Shown: positions 1 to 13,200 of the stretch, in pieces | Numbering within the stretch: position 1 is the stretch's first letter | How the letters are laid out: the number at the start of each line of letters is the position of its first letter | NCBI GenBank assembly: GCA_037954235.1 | Contig: JBBMOA010000003.1 | Coordinates: 5,206,953 to 5,270,952, forward strand | Direction of reading: 5' to 3' | DNA from: Aulostomus chinensis | Taxonomy: Eukaryota > Chordata > Actinopteri > Syngnathiformes > Aulostomidae | Length of the DNA stretch: 64,000 nucleotides | Notes under the pieces: model-generated | Databases searched by the model: none | The model's input: the letters and a program-made list of their open reading frames with translations, nothing else | Told to the model about the DNA's origin: nothing | Made by a program: the position numbers and the translations under genes

Positions 1-2307
1 GGCGTCTCCAAACCGATGATTTTCGTCAAGAAAACTAATGAACTCACATTCATTAAAAGATACGTAGTCAACACTGCTGTATTACATTCTAGATGTATTA
101 AACAATTCTAATTATACTTGAAAATATGTTTTGCAAGCACATGCACAAAATGCGATGCCTGTTAACTTAACCAGCAATGTGTGAACGTGTATGAACAACC
201 AGCAAGCACACCAGGGACATGCTGATCCAGTACGCAGTATTGACAGCAGCCTGATAATGGAAAAAGTCCCTGCATTGGATATTTGAAAAAAGATATATTA
301 ATATAATTCAGTACAGGCGATATTGAGTTATATCCACTATTACACACTGGAATTACATTTCTTTTGTTATTCTAAGTACTCAGATCCAAACTTTGGTACA
401 AAGTTGCACTTTAAATGTCATTTTGAATGTTTGAATGGTGCTGAAAAATCAAATGCTGCTTCAAATTCTGTATGTGGAAAAAGCAGCAGTGTTGCATAAC
501 TGAGTGATGCTGTGGGCTGTGTGTTTCATCCTTTAGGGGAGTAGAATATGCATCTCTCAGCTGGAGTGTGATGATTTTAGATGGTTAGGTTAAGCAAAGT
601 GCAACCCTACAAGTGTGTTGGAGCTGCTTCGTTTTTTTTAAGAGCGAAAAAGATTGTAGCTTAAAAATAAACATTCCACAAGCACACACAAGGTGATTGG
701 CCACACACACAACTGGACAATCATCTCCTCCTTTCTTCATGTGTTGCCCTGCAGATGAATCAAATGTCAGAATAAGTGGTTGCTGTTTCATCTGAAGAGT
801 TTGGGAAGCCAAATTTGAGAATTTGTGTATCATACACGAGCGACCCAAAAAAACTGGTGTAGATGCTTTTCATGACCAATTCATGCTGATGTGACATAAA
901 GTTCATCATCCTTCTTAGTACACAAGAGTCTGCAGACCCTCAGCACGCACCAGAGGGAAAGTTCTCCATTGAGCATGCGCTAGTATACTTCTTGATCCCA
1001 CACCGCTTTCAAGTTAGTGGCTCATGCAGCTCTCAGTAGTTTGCCAACAGGAAGAACAATTTTACTGCTGTAGCTGGTGCTTTTCATCTTAATTCACACA
1101 TTCTTTTTTGCAGGTCTTGTTCAACTAAAAACAAAAAAATGACTTTCTACATCACTACACTTTTTTCACGTTTCATAGTGGTTGACAAACAAGGTTATGG
1201 TGCACTACTGTCCCTGACTCAAGGGCAGCGTGAAGGTAACTGCATCTGCTACTGAGATCCCACAGAATGCAATGCGGTTCATATGAAGAAGCCCTTAACC
1301 AAATGGTGAGGAGATAGGGTTTGTTTCTAGTGTGATGAAGAAAAGGTTTTTCAATCATCGACCCTGAATATTGATGTCTAAGATTAGTCTCTTGCTTTTG
1401 TTACCAAGATATCTAACTCAACTTTTCATCCGCAAATGACCGGATAGCATGACAAGCAGAGGTCTATGCAGAGTTGTACTTTACAGTACAAGCCTGCAGC
1501 TGCCTAATCCTGTGGGGATTCTGATCAGTCTCCTGCCCACAAAACTGATTTTGAAATCTTCCAAATCCCATATTGAAATATCTTTTGATGCAAATACATG
1601 CAGTTCCAGACAGGGACTGAAAACAAGCCTTATTGAATGCCTCTAAAAGTAAAGAAAAAAAAATCTGCTTTAGCTTGAGGCAGTGGTAACCAAAAGTGGT
1701 GAAAAACACCATGGAATCAGTCTCTGTTTCTTTGATAGATTTTGTTGTTCCCCAAGGCAGCACATACCAGCTGCCCATAATCTTCCCATACTGCTAGAGA
1801 AGTCTGTCTCTGCTAATTGCAGCTGTGGCCAAGGCTCTACACCGGGATGATACAGTATAGGGATGAAGTTGAAGTTTGAGTAACATGGCCTGATGTCTAC
1901 AGTTCACTGAGTGAAGCTGAGATTGAAGCCAGGTCATAAATACTAGTGAATCAGTCATGTGTGCAGTTCATTACACAGAGAAAAGCCATACAGATGTTAA
2001 CATTCTGCAAAATACGCTCAATCTCACTTTCACACATTTAGAGGCCCTTGTGATTTCACCCCTTGAGAGAGAACTTGTTCAAGTGGTCATACAGAGTTTC
2101 AGTCATTATAACAAGCCTGAAGTTCTCCTGGAGTGTGAACTACTGAGGCTGGATAAAGACGACTGATTGTACTGAATGATGCGATTGAACGTTTATAAGC
2201 GTCTATTTTTTGCTGTTTTTTTTTGGTAATCTTTCGTCTCCTCAAGCTTTCAGTATGTGGCCAGCTTTTTCTGAGTCCTGGAGTCACTAAGCTGTCATGC
2301 AGGGAGC

Positions 2308-2322
2308 GGGGGGGGGGGGGGG
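2308..2322 (+). repeat. G15 homopolymer
   Basis: An uninterrupted run of fifteen G residues followed by AGGG. It can form a G-quadruplex on the plus strand and is prone to length error in sequencing. Confidence 0.9.
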
Positions 2323-5300
2323 AGGGTACTTGATAAAAAAAATTGACTGAAATTCTGGTTTATTATTTAGTAGCATATAATTACAAGAGCTGAAGTGCTA
2401 AAAATTAAAAAAAATGAACCTACATCAGCTGGGCCTCACGTCATTAATAAAAGCTTTACAAAGGAATTATGGAAAATGTAACTTGCTACTGATGTATGAG
2501 TGGAGGAAAAATTGACTTAACTTCAAAGATAAAGAAGCGCTTCACCACAAAGCTTCCTCTGGAAACACTAAAAATGTAACGCTATTAGAGATTGAAGAGC
2601 TGTGCATGGATCTGTGTTTCTTCTGTCATTGTGCAGCCCCCATCCTCAGTCTTTGTCCACCCTAAACCCCCGTGGGTTTACTGTGGCTCGGTAAACTGCG
2701 GACTCAGTCTGGGGCTTTGTATTATTAATCCTTTGCTTTGACGCTCAGATTTGACTTTCATCGTCTCAGAAAGTCACCCCTGAAGCTGGTCACCAAAGCT
2801 GGCAGGCTGATGCTTTATGGGTGTTTTACATTTGATTTGCAGCAGCTCGGGGGTTTGGGGATTTGGGTTGGCTGCAATCACATTCTGCCCGTGAAGAAAA
2901 AAAAAACACTGGCTTCCTTCAAATGCTGTTGCCACACAAGAGGAAGAGGATGATGATGACTGCCAATGCGTCACATCTTGTTCCTGATATTTCAACACCT
3001 TTTATGCACCTTCGTAAGGAATTTCATCTGGTATCCTTTGTTTTCACTTGCTTGGTCTTATCCTCATAATTCGTCTGAAAGGATAAGAGCTGATCTGATC
3101 CCGGGCCTTGACCTCGGGTGGGGAGTGAACCTGCGGTGTCCTCCAGAAGTTCTTTTATGACTGCAAATTCGTTGTTAGAATACTTAGTGATAATAAAGCT
3201 GACCCTAACGATGTCAGTGTTAGCCTGATGCGTCGCTGCATCTAGACTTCACGTAGGCCACATTTGTGCAGAATGTTTTAATTCAGTAACACTGGGTGGT
3301 GTCTGACACATCTATGATTGTTGAGGAGAGAGGAACTCAGATGTTCTTAGGGGAGCTGACTCAGTCTCATCCTCTCACAGCGAACCTCATGCATCTGGGG
3401 TGGACATGTCCATTAATGTGTCCAGTGTAAACCACCTCTGAGTCTCCAGCCTGTTTCTTGTGTCTGATGAATTTCTTCATCACACAAAAGTCCTCTACAC
3501 ACCTGTTGTTGTTTCAAGAGAATCGATTAATTGATTTAACAGCATTTAAAAGGTTTCCAGTACTCTGTCATAGCTGCTAGGTTGTTTGACCCCTGAAGGT
3601 TCTATCGCTTCTCCAGGCGTGTCCAGGCCAGTTTCTTTGCAAAGTCTCCACACGAAAGTCTGTTTTGTTGTTGTTGTTGTTGTTTTTTTTGCCAGTTGTT
3701 CTCCAGTCTAACAGTATTACAAGGCTCAAATAGCAATGCACTCAACAACTAAGTATATAGAGTCAGTAAGTAATGAGTAGAATTGTATTTCATTCACAAA
3801 ACATATCTAATCTCTTTTATGTCATTGTGTGAATCTGTATGTTTTAGCATGCAACATGTTAGAAATCCAACACTGTACCTTAGAATCATTTGCTTGAATG
3901 AAATTATAGCAACGCGGTGTACAGAAGTAGAGTCAGTATGCCAGACTCTGCTCCTCACACTTACTCCTTTTGTTAATGTCTCTGTGGTTGCAAATGTAAT
4001 GGTAGTCTTCTGTGCGTTCCGTTGTAATCTTGCTACGGCTACGTTAGTTCGATATAGCAGAGTTGCCCACAGTGAAAAACACACTGTTTCACCACCTGTG
4101 TCTCTGTGCTTTAGTTAAAGCGCAGGGAGCTCGAAGTCATTTAATGTTTGTTTTGAGCAATCGGGAAAACGCTATTCAATGAACATCATCACTCTGTCCG
4201 TATAATACCGAAACATAAAACGTTGTGAAATCATGAGCTATATATTAAATCTTGTTCAACATTCAACCAACTGAAAATAACAACCTACAAGTCAGACTGT
4301 TCTCTTTCAAAACAGAGACAATGTCGGGGTCAATCAGCATTTCACTGCTATGGGATGGTGAGCAGCTGGTTGGCTTTAATCAGTGATATCTGCACTGTCT
4401 GCTTTGGTCTGGGCTTGCTCTGTCTCAGGAGGTTGTTAGGTCACCTGCTGGAAAATCTCTTTTCCCCAAGAAAGAAGATAACAGGTGGGCAGAAAGGACT
4501 AAGACTCACTTCTTAATCCGAATGACAACACCGAGCCAAGTCCAATCCTTTCAAATTTCATACTGCAGCCTCCAGGCAGACACCTTATTTGGTTGTGGTT
4601 TAGTTTCTACTTTTAATTTCAGAACACCTGGCTGTTGTGCAGCAGAATGACAGCCGCAGTGAGAGTTTGCTGTCCTCACTGAGACGTTCACTTTCATGAA
4701 ACTAAATCTGCTTCTCGATACCGCCTCCCCCTTCCAACACTCCCTTGCACACAAGCTGTTTGCCTGTGTACATTGCTTCCAAACACATTGTACAAAGTAT
4801 CCATCTGCCAACACAGACAGAATGATGACACTTCAATCACAGAGTGCAAATCCATGTCTGGTTGCACGTCTTGCCACACAGCATGTATTTGACAAATGGC
4901 AACATGCAGGAAGAGGCCAACTTCAACATTAACCCGACGCAGCACAAAATGTTCAATGTTTGGTAGTATTTCAGCTGAAGTCTTATTAAAACTACTTCAG
5001 GAAGTGTTTGAAAAGTATACTGCATATGTGCTAAAACACACAGTATCACAGAACCTTGTCACTAGATGGGAATACAAAAAAGGGAGACTCTGGTTATGGA
5101 TAATAAACTATACTAAAAGGTACTTATTTCAGGGTCGGATGGTCCTTTGGGTCTGTCATGTGACCTGCCCAACCCGCTATGAGGGCCGATCTTCCCAACC
5201 TGACTCAAACAAATATGTGTTAGTGTAACTGACCCTTCTTCCACACCCTCGGATGCTTTTATTCTTCCTGTTTCGCACCAAAGTCAAATAAAAGACGTGA

Positions 5301-7029
5301 ATTCTGTTGACATTCATCTATTCCATTCACATAAATTCAACAGTAGACTGGAGAGCAATGTTTGGCAGATTTGGCTGAAATAGTCTTATTATGATTGACT
5401 CCTCTGTAGGATGTTTTAACTAAAAAAATAAATTTAACTCAGTGAGGGATCGATAAAGTTGAACACCATAACTGCTGGAATTCTAAAAGATTTAATGGAC
5501 ATTCGGAAGCTGAAAAGTTGAGCTTCAACTGTGGCTTCTGTTCTCAGACTACAAACATTTATTAAGTCTTCAAGAATTCCAACTTTTTGACGAGTGTGCA
5601 ACTCTGTCACATCATTAATCGGAGATTTCGCAGACTTTTTACAGGGAGCTGGCAGTGTTAACATTTGCCTTCTTGCATACAGCCCCTGAAGGTGATTCTA
5701 GATAAGTTCAGCTTTGCAGTGCAGGAGGGGGCCTGAGTGTTCTGTCCCCAGAGGAACATGTGTAATCTGGCTGCTACTTGGCTGCCAGATCCGGGGAGGT
5801 GGAGTTGGATGGAATGAGATGGAGACTGAGCAGCTGCTTTAAGCAACACTTGAGGTAACACTGGGCTACTTTTGGCCTGAATAAGATGACCAGAGTGTTT
5901 TGGTTAATTTTGTTCTGTCTTTCATCACTCTTCTGGCATTACTCTGACAACTACTGCTGAATTTAGACGGCTGACAGGCCAAGCATTTTTTGGCTACCTA
6001 AGCACGGGCTCTTTCAGATGCAGCTTATGCAAATATTGTAACAGCATCTCTAGTGACAATTCAGTATTTCAAGTGGTTCAACAGAAATTGACTTGGCTAA
6101 CTCTACATTTGTAGTACCATTTGGAGTGTGTCTGTGGTTGCTTTTTGTCTGCCTCACAAAATGCTGCCTGAGCGACAGACGGGCAGAACATGAATATGCA
6201 ATGAGAACTCCAAAACCCTCATGTATCCCCTGGGACAGCACTTCAGAGATACAGGCCACAAGGACTCATACTCAGTAGAAAGTTCATTTCATTGATGTAA
6301 GCCCACAAACAGTTCTGGGGGGGAGAGGTGTGGGGGCCAATGCTGGTTGAGTGACTAAAACATCTTTACAGCAGGGGACCTTTTGGTCTGAAACCTTCTG
6401 GGCCACCTCTCTGCCTCAGGTCAAGATCAGGCAGTTGATTTTTTTTGCTTCTTTACCGAGATCTGATTTTCTGGTGGAAAGCCAGTTTATTTGACATTTT
6501 GGAGCTCCTTATCAGAAATGTCGATCCTCCATCTGAATATGTTCCAAAAAAAAAGCCAAACACTAGATTTGGAAATGGTTATTGTTTTTCACGACCAGGG
6601 GTTGCCATCGAAAGGATGGCCTGTATCTTTGTTCATTTGGCTTGTAATGAACATCACGGAATGATGAATTCTGGCTACCAGAGAGACATTTTCTTTGGAA
6701 ACCCTGGTTAGCTGGCTTTTAAGCTGGAACAAATTGTTTTCAGCCAAATGTAAAAGTGCCACACGTTCTTGTCTCTCCCGGTGTGTTATTTTAATTTTTT
6801 AAGCCTGGCATTGCAGGATGATTTACTTTGCTGCCTTCTTTCATGGTCTTGAATTATTTCAGTATCGTATTTAAAAAATGTCCCCATGATTTTCTGCACT
6901 AAATGTTCTACTTGTCAATGATGGGTTCTCAATGCTCTTTATATATTTGGGCCAATAACTATGTATACCTCATTCCCTGAATATTCATTTTTCTCCTTTG
7001 AAGTTTTTGAAGTTGCCACCTTTAAGGGC

Positions 7030-7262
7030 TGAGTATTGGCAAGTATATGTACCATGATAGTATACCTACCATGATACAATATACAATGATATATTTTTGC
7101 ATGTAACATAATGCAGTATTCTCCAAAATGTCATGAAAATGTCAGTGTAGAGCTGAAAATAAACTTACTGTGTCTTACCTGCGTAGTCCATTAATATATA
7201 CATGATGTATTAATAATTTATTGTGGGGGGGGGTATGGAAGTATGGTTTTTATTGCACATCT
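7030..7262. repeat. Decayed A/T-rich interspersed repeat (class uncertain)
   Basis: The stretch has the wording 'gtattggcaagta ... accatgatacaatat ... gatatatttttgcatgtaa', which resembles a dispersed fish repeat rich in 'cacgatac' motifs. I recognise it by memory of the pattern only. No terminal inverted repeats or target duplications were found, so class and ends are uncertain. Confidence 0.3.
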
Positions 7263-7456
7263 CTACTGGTTAATTTTCTCTTTTTCAATTTGATAATTAA
7301 ATGTGCATTGTTATGCATTTTGCGACGCGCGTGAAAGTTCTTAAAGCTTGATTTGCGATGCTAAATATGTCACCACAGGATGTGAGCACAAATTCATTTG
7401 CTCTTCTTTCTCCTTCTCCATGTCTCTGCCGTGCTCGCTCGCCTCACCGACACCAG

Positions 7457-7649
7457 TTAGAGGCTTTCTACTCCATCTTCACCACAGAGCAGCAGGACCA
7501 CGTCAAGTCAGTGGAATATCTGCGCAGTAACTTCAGGCCCATTCAGAGTCTGGACAACCGCCATGTCTTCAAGTCAGCGGTCAAAGATGCCTGGCTGCCC
7601 GATTTGACTAACAGCGGTGGTGGGCCGTACAGCACTGAGGCTTCTAAAG
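7457..7649 (+). CDS. ptprg: ptprg exon: C-terminal end of the carbonic-anhydrase-like domain and linker
   Basis: This exon encodes 64 codons plus one base. The peptide begins LEAFYSIFTTEQQDHVKSVE, matching the end of the carbonic-anhydrase-like domain of vertebrate PTPRG almost residue for residue, and runs through SNFRPIQSLDNRHVFKSAV to a linker ending TEASK. The CA-like domain of PTPRG is extracellular and in the family serves ligand binding (contactins) rather than catalysis; the zinc-site region is not in this exon. The acceptor is chosen at CAG 7454-7456 because a long CT-rich tract leads into it and no other AG lies close. The donor is AAAG|GTTTGG at 7649/7650. Phase is 0 at the start and 1 at the end, and the split Val codon is completed by the exon at 20751. 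The linker NSGGGPYSTEASK is the least conserved part. Confidence 0.96.
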
Positions 7650-8228
7650 GTTTGGAAACTTGAAGTTTTAAACCTGTCACTTTAACCTTTTCCTGACCAT
7701 TCATGCCATTGTCATCACTCATCCAGAAACCAGAGTCTACTTGGGCCCCTTCCACTTGTCATATAATTATTTTTACTCATAATTCTAAGAAAATGGCTAC
7801 TCCAATTCGTATTTTTAAATTTTAAGCCTCTTTAAACTCTTAATGATTTTCAACTAGAACTTTGATAAAAAAAAATAATAAGCACCTCCGCCCCTGGCCT
7901 TTACAAAACTTAAATTCTGATTCATTCTAAGATATTCAAAGTGATCCTTTAATGGTGAATTTAAGTGAACTAAATTAGATGCACTAAAAAGTGGTTTGAT
8001 ATTTTGAGTTTTTAAAACAGAAGCGTATTCATTAGTTGGATTTTTAACACATGATTTTCCAGGTATGTTTTGTACTGGCATATCACATTCAGAACCTGCT
8101 GCTGGTTTCAAGACCACCAACTTTATTTTTATCATTCTTGGGCATGAACCTGCTGACATCCCATAATGTTAATAAATGAGGGACACTCAGTGTTGCTCAG
8201 TTGCACGAATGAAAGCAATTGTCTTCTA

Positions 8229-8262
<34 letters not shown>

Positions 8263-8388
8263 CGCCTAGGATGGCTCTCTGTCATTCCACCAGCAAGCTG
8301 GGCAACTCCCCTAGCATAAGGCAGTGGGAGGCACACCAGCCGTCTTCTCGCTCCTGCCTCATTACCACTCAAACAACACCACACATTA

Positions 8389-8441
<53 letters not shown>

Positions 8442-8708
8442 TGCATGTGAATGTGCATGTGTTTCTGTGAGTGTTTGCAAGTGTGTTTGTGGTCCGTTTG
8501 TGTGTGTGTGCGTTTGTGTGTGTGTGTGTGTGTGTGTGGCCAAGCATCTGCGCTGTGTCAACTGTCCTAGCAGATTTTGTCCCTTTTTTCCTTCATACAC
8601 ACTTCCATATGGTCCAGTAGGAGAGAGGTGCACCTAGGTGCGCATATACACACATACACAAACCCACACAGATGTATGTTCTGTGTGTGTGTGTGTGTGT
8701 GTGTGTGT
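8229..8708. repeat. Cluster of four TG/GT dinucleotide arrays
   Basis: Four separate arrays sit within 480 bp: 8229-8254 running into a GC-alternating run to about 8266, 8393-8437, 8499-8538 (interrupted by CGTT) and 8682-8708, with unique sequence between them. Long open frames here are only Cys-Val or Thr-His repeats produced by the dinucleotides and are not genes. The first array plus its GCGCGCG extension is strictly alternating purine-pyrimidine, a composition known to favour left-handed Z-DNA. Confidence 0.95.
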
Positions 8709-10020
8709 CTTCTTGGCACTGTGTGGTTTGTCCTTGAGTGCTGCAGTGGGACATGTTTGCTGTAAGCAGATCTTTAAGGCTAGCTGAGGAGGTGGAGAAG
8801 GAAGGACAGCTGGGAAAAGGCAGCAAACAGGCGGAGAGACTTCAGCCACCTACACATCCTCTGTAACATATACTGTACAGTAGCTTCAGCTTCGTGGTAT
8901 GGAAGTGCACGTGTCACACGACGGTGAAATGAAAAAACCTCCATATATCACACAGAGGTGGAATTACATGAATCATTTTCATTTTGCACTGTCCCGTGTA
9001 TTTGCAGAATTATCCAATTTTTTTCCTGTGGCTCAACCTGAAAACCGTCCTCCCGCTGGTAATTGCTTCCCATCAGCCGTGATATTTGATTTACCTTCAG
9101 CTCCCTGAATGACTGGCAGCTTCACATTTACAGGGCTGGATTGACAAATGGATGCACAAATATAGAAAATAGGGAAGATTGTATAGTTTAAATGCTGGTA
9201 AAGCAACACACTGACATTTTGATTAATGTTTCTTGGAAGCTGAAGCAAATGAAGGGACAGCTCTTTGCGTTGAGTACACACAAAAATCTGTTGTGTGGTA
9301 AGCCTAGTCTTGTTCAGGCAGACTACAAAAGAACCGCCTCAAATGACCTTAAAAGCCACATTCAAGCCTCACTTGTAGTCATATATTGAAAGTCCGATGT
9401 GCGGAGTAGAACGGTGGACATCCCTTTGGTCATATATGGGGGTAGAGGAGGTCAAGACAACATAGAGTAGCACTTTCAATCATGTATAGTTGAATTTGTG
9501 TTTGGTGAGACAGCTGGATGAGGGACAAGCCTGCAGGACTTCAGTGAGTATAGTGATGTTTTTCATAAAATCACATTTAATATTCACAGCTTTCAGATTA
9601 TTCACGCTAACAGGAATTAAACAGAAAACAGAAAGAAAAGAGGCGGCAAGTGCTCCAGTTTTAGCTAGACGAAGCTGCTCAGGTCACATTACTGCAGCAG
9701 AACGTTTCTGCAGTGCAGACACTGAACTGTTAGCAAACATTACCTTCATAGGCTGCCCATGTAGTTGTTGCTTTTAAAACCATAGCTGCTTCAATTCTGT
9801 GATAACAGTTTACAACAATGAAATCAACACACTAAAAACAAACTCTGTCCTTTGAGGTAAGTGGAGTCGGTTTGACAGCCTGCCTTCATCGAACACCGTG
9901 TTTAATTCAACATAACTCCTGAGGAATAGCTCATTGCATATGACGTGCGTAGTGTGCAGAGAGAGAGAGAGAGGCACACGCACTCCTGCTTGCTAAGGCT
10001 GCAGACGCCGCTAGCTGCAG

Positions 10021-10036
10021 GGTTAACCAGTTAACC
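10021..10036. repeat. Short perfect palindrome GGTTAAC-CA-GTTAACC
   Basis: Two inverted 7-bp arms are separated by two bases. GTTAAC resembles an HNF1 half-site, but the spacing is one base longer than the usual HNF1 dimer site. The centre AACCAGTT resembles a Grainyhead/TFCP2 core. No function can be claimed from the sequence alone. Confidence 0.4.
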
Positions 10037-12879
10037 TCTTCACTTTTAGCGGGCTGCAAGCAAGCTTTAGCATTCACTCAACAGTAGGATGTCAGATCCT
10101 GTCTGTTTGCACTCTAGCAGAGCTAAACCCATCATCCCGGAGCATCTCTTTACCAGGCTCTGACAAAATTGGTATTGATCTTCTTCATACTCAGGGTCAG
10201 ACAGCAAACAAAAATATTCCATAACTGCTGGTTTGTTTCTTCTGCAATAGACTATAACAGCCCGGTCTAAAAGAGACTAATATAGTGATAGGGTTCGTGT
10301 AGACCTGTTTGGCTTTTCTGTGTACCAAGGCTACATGCACAAATCTTAATGTGTTTTACTCTCACCTATTACTATTTATTGGATGAATTGTATTCTTGAT
10401 GCGTTGTCAGAGATTAGAAACATCCGTTCTATCGTGCGATTGCATTGTGGGATGACTTATGCAGAAAATGTTCCCAAATTCCATTTGAAGTGTTTCAAGG
10501 GCTGATGATTAACTGACAAGTTCGTACAGGAAGCTCAGAGAAATGAAGAATCATACATGATGTGTGATGGAGCCAAGAAGGAGCACAAATGTATTGATCT
10601 CAGAAAACATCTCAACTATCACTGCAAGCAATGCACATTTAGCTGCTTCAAATGCTTGCTGTTAGGCTTTACGGCACATAACATTTCTACTGTTTATGAG
10701 AAGTCATACAATGCATCAGTAACCATTAGGTGTTCTTCTCAGCACGGCCATAAAGCCTCGTAAGCCTGTGCACTCATATAATAATGTGTTGTGAACAGCA
10801 TCCAGACTTTGATGTTTAGATTCCAGGCACATATGCAAATATGGTTTACTGACTACTGGGTGCTGTTTACTTGCTTTTCCTTTATTGAAGATTTCAAGAA
10901 TGAAATCACAGTTTCTTCTTGCTCCACTTGTTTTTCCTCTGAAGAACAAATTCATTTCAAATGTTGTATTATTTGATCTAGTTGTGTTTGGCTATTAAAG
11001 TTGATATTGTTCCCTATTGTGGAAGATTAGTGTTCGTAACAAAGTCATTATCAGCCTCACATCTGTACCACGTGCGTATGCTGTCGGAGGGTTGTGTGCA
11101 CAAATTAAAAGAGCCTGACAGCCAAAAGGAAAAACCGCTTAAAGTAGAGAATTATTATTTTAAACAGTAGTGTGATCATGTTACAGGGATGACTTTATCA
11201 AATTTACATTCACTGAATTAAAAATAAACTTGCTTTTTTCAGTACAGTACGGCACAAATGTTTTCATGCTAGTTTAAGCTGGCATGCTGGAACTAAGAAA
11301 TGCACATTTCAGAATTATCAGTAACTTGTGTGCATTTGTCTTGATAGCCAAACAAGTACAGTCACGGTACCATTTATTTAATCACGTTTCACAGTATTGC
11401 AGACAACAGTAGAATAAGAAGATGAGGACTAGAGGTTGCGACTAATATTTTTGCACGAAGTTAACTCTGTCAACGTGTCACAGTTTGAAAATATCTGAAA
11501 CTGATGCCTCTTGTGTTGGTATAGGACCATTTTTTCTTAAATATTAACACATCCGTCCATTCTAATGTCATTGCTGTAGTGTGTTTGGAAAAATGCAATA
11601 CGGTAGCAGCCTGAGGATAACCTCTTCAGCAGCATGTGGCAAGGCAGACATGGGAGCTGTAGCATTTATTCACCTCTCATTGCTATGTTGACAGAACATC
11701 GCTGCTACATACGCTGTTCCATAACTCACTCACTCTCTCTCTCTCTTTCTCTCACTAACTTTTCTCGCTGATCAGTTCACTGCTTGCATACTGTAACACG
11801 TTTTTCTTTAATAAACAAAGTAAAGATGACATTGAAGTGTCAGTAAATCACCCAAAGTTTACCCCCAGTGGGGAGTGAACCGGGATATCAGGCTGCAGTT
11901 CACTGGTGGAAACACAGTCTCATTACTGGCAAACATCACTCCTTTGCCGGTTGCCTGAGCTCACAAGTGTGGCACAAACTATAACGTGTGCTACACCTGG
12001 ACACACACACAAACACTGCAGGTAAGAAAAGTCACTTTATGAAAGATATTTCAAAAAAGGTGGTGGCCAGAATTGCACCACACTGTATCTCTTTGTTTTA
12101 ATCTGCACACAAAAGCATAAAAATAACATGTTGTTTTCGCACATTGGGTTATAAGCAGTGTCATCCTGCTTTATTACCATTACTGTGAGGTTGCTCGGCA
12201 ACCAGCAGAGAATAGCAAGGAAGCAGTGCTGCACTGAACCCCCTGTACACCCACATGTTCTTACATTTTATTTATCATTTCTGAGATTTTTGTTTTAGAA
12301 ATGGTCTGTGGGTGTGACAGTGGCCACAAGTGTGTTTCAGTTGCAAATGAGGAAAAGGGATTCTTCTTTTCATTTGCAAGGTAAAAGCAAGGTAGAAGTG
12401 AAAACAGGAACAGCTAAATTCATCAAAAATAGAAACACCACAATTTAGCTTTGGCTCCTATGTTCCAGGAGTTCAAGTAACAGATCCAAAACTTATTTTA
12501 TTTACAAATTCTAAAAGTTTATTTGTTCACAAACAGGTCAAAATCAGAGTTAGTGAGCACTTGCTCTGACAGGTGTGACATAGCAGCAGGATTGTTGTTC
12601 AGGTGAGTCTCAGCCTGGTCACTCCCAGATCTTCCTTAAAAGAAAAAAAAAACCTTCATGAGGCATTGAATTGTGGTCAGTTTGAGTTTTGGAAAACCAT
12701 TTTGTAAGGGAGGGGTTAAGATCACCTCTCCGCTGTCTACCATCTCCTGAGTACACAGTAAACCAGGATTCAAGTACGAAGAGCAATTCTCCAAAGTCCC
12801 AGACTCCATTGAATATGGGCACTTGCTCACTCGAGACAGTTAGGACTGCAGTTGGGTCAAACCCCCTCTGAGGAGCTTT

Positions 12880-13200
12880 CAGATCCGATTCCCTGGGACT
12901 CTGTCAGTCCGTGCAGAAACTCTTTGATTGTGTAAACCAGTTGTCACAGCAGCTGTCAGTGAGTGCTCGAGACCATCTCACAGGTGAAGGAGCCAGATGT
13001 GGCGGTGCTGGACTGGCGTGGTTACACATAGTCTAGATCTACTGCCAAAGTCTTGGAAACAACATCAGACATGTCTCACAGTTGTGAAATTGAGCATTCA
13101 ACTGACGTGCAAAAGCTCTGGCAGGCGTTCCTGCTGTTAGCACATCTATTCCATCCTCCCTCAAGACAGCACATTTGACAGTGTCTTTAATTGTGACCAG
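12880..13200. repeat. Decayed dispersed fish repeat (class uncertain)
   Basis: The segment contains a string of phrases ('cagtccgtgcagaaactctt', 'ctggactggcgtggttacac', 'tctactgccaaa', 'ggcgttcctgctgttagcac', 'cctccctcaa') that together match, from memory, a dispersed repeat of salmonid and other fish genomes. It is clearly degraded. I did not find terminal repeats and cannot assign a class. Confidence 0.45.

Larger units (their letters stand above)
1..7456 (+). other. ptprg: ptprg intron, 3' part (5' end outside window)
   Basis: This stretch precedes the first visible coding exon and ends in a pyrimidine-rich tract followed by CAG at 7454-7456, a good splice acceptor. I find no conserved protein segment in either strand; open frames here are short and look random. 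It contains a G15 homopolymer at 2308-2322, a short TTG run near 3667-3683 and a T/A-rich decayed interspersed repeat near 7030-7262. The upstream exons encoding the signal peptide and most of the carbonic-anhydrase-like domain must lie before position 1. Confidence 0.8.

Noticed and set aside
8166..8849. Cys-Val and Thr-His rich open frames
   Set aside because: They are produced by TG/CA dinucleotide arrays.
10021..10036. HNF1 site
   Set aside because: Half-sites are good but spacing is one base too long for the standard dimer.
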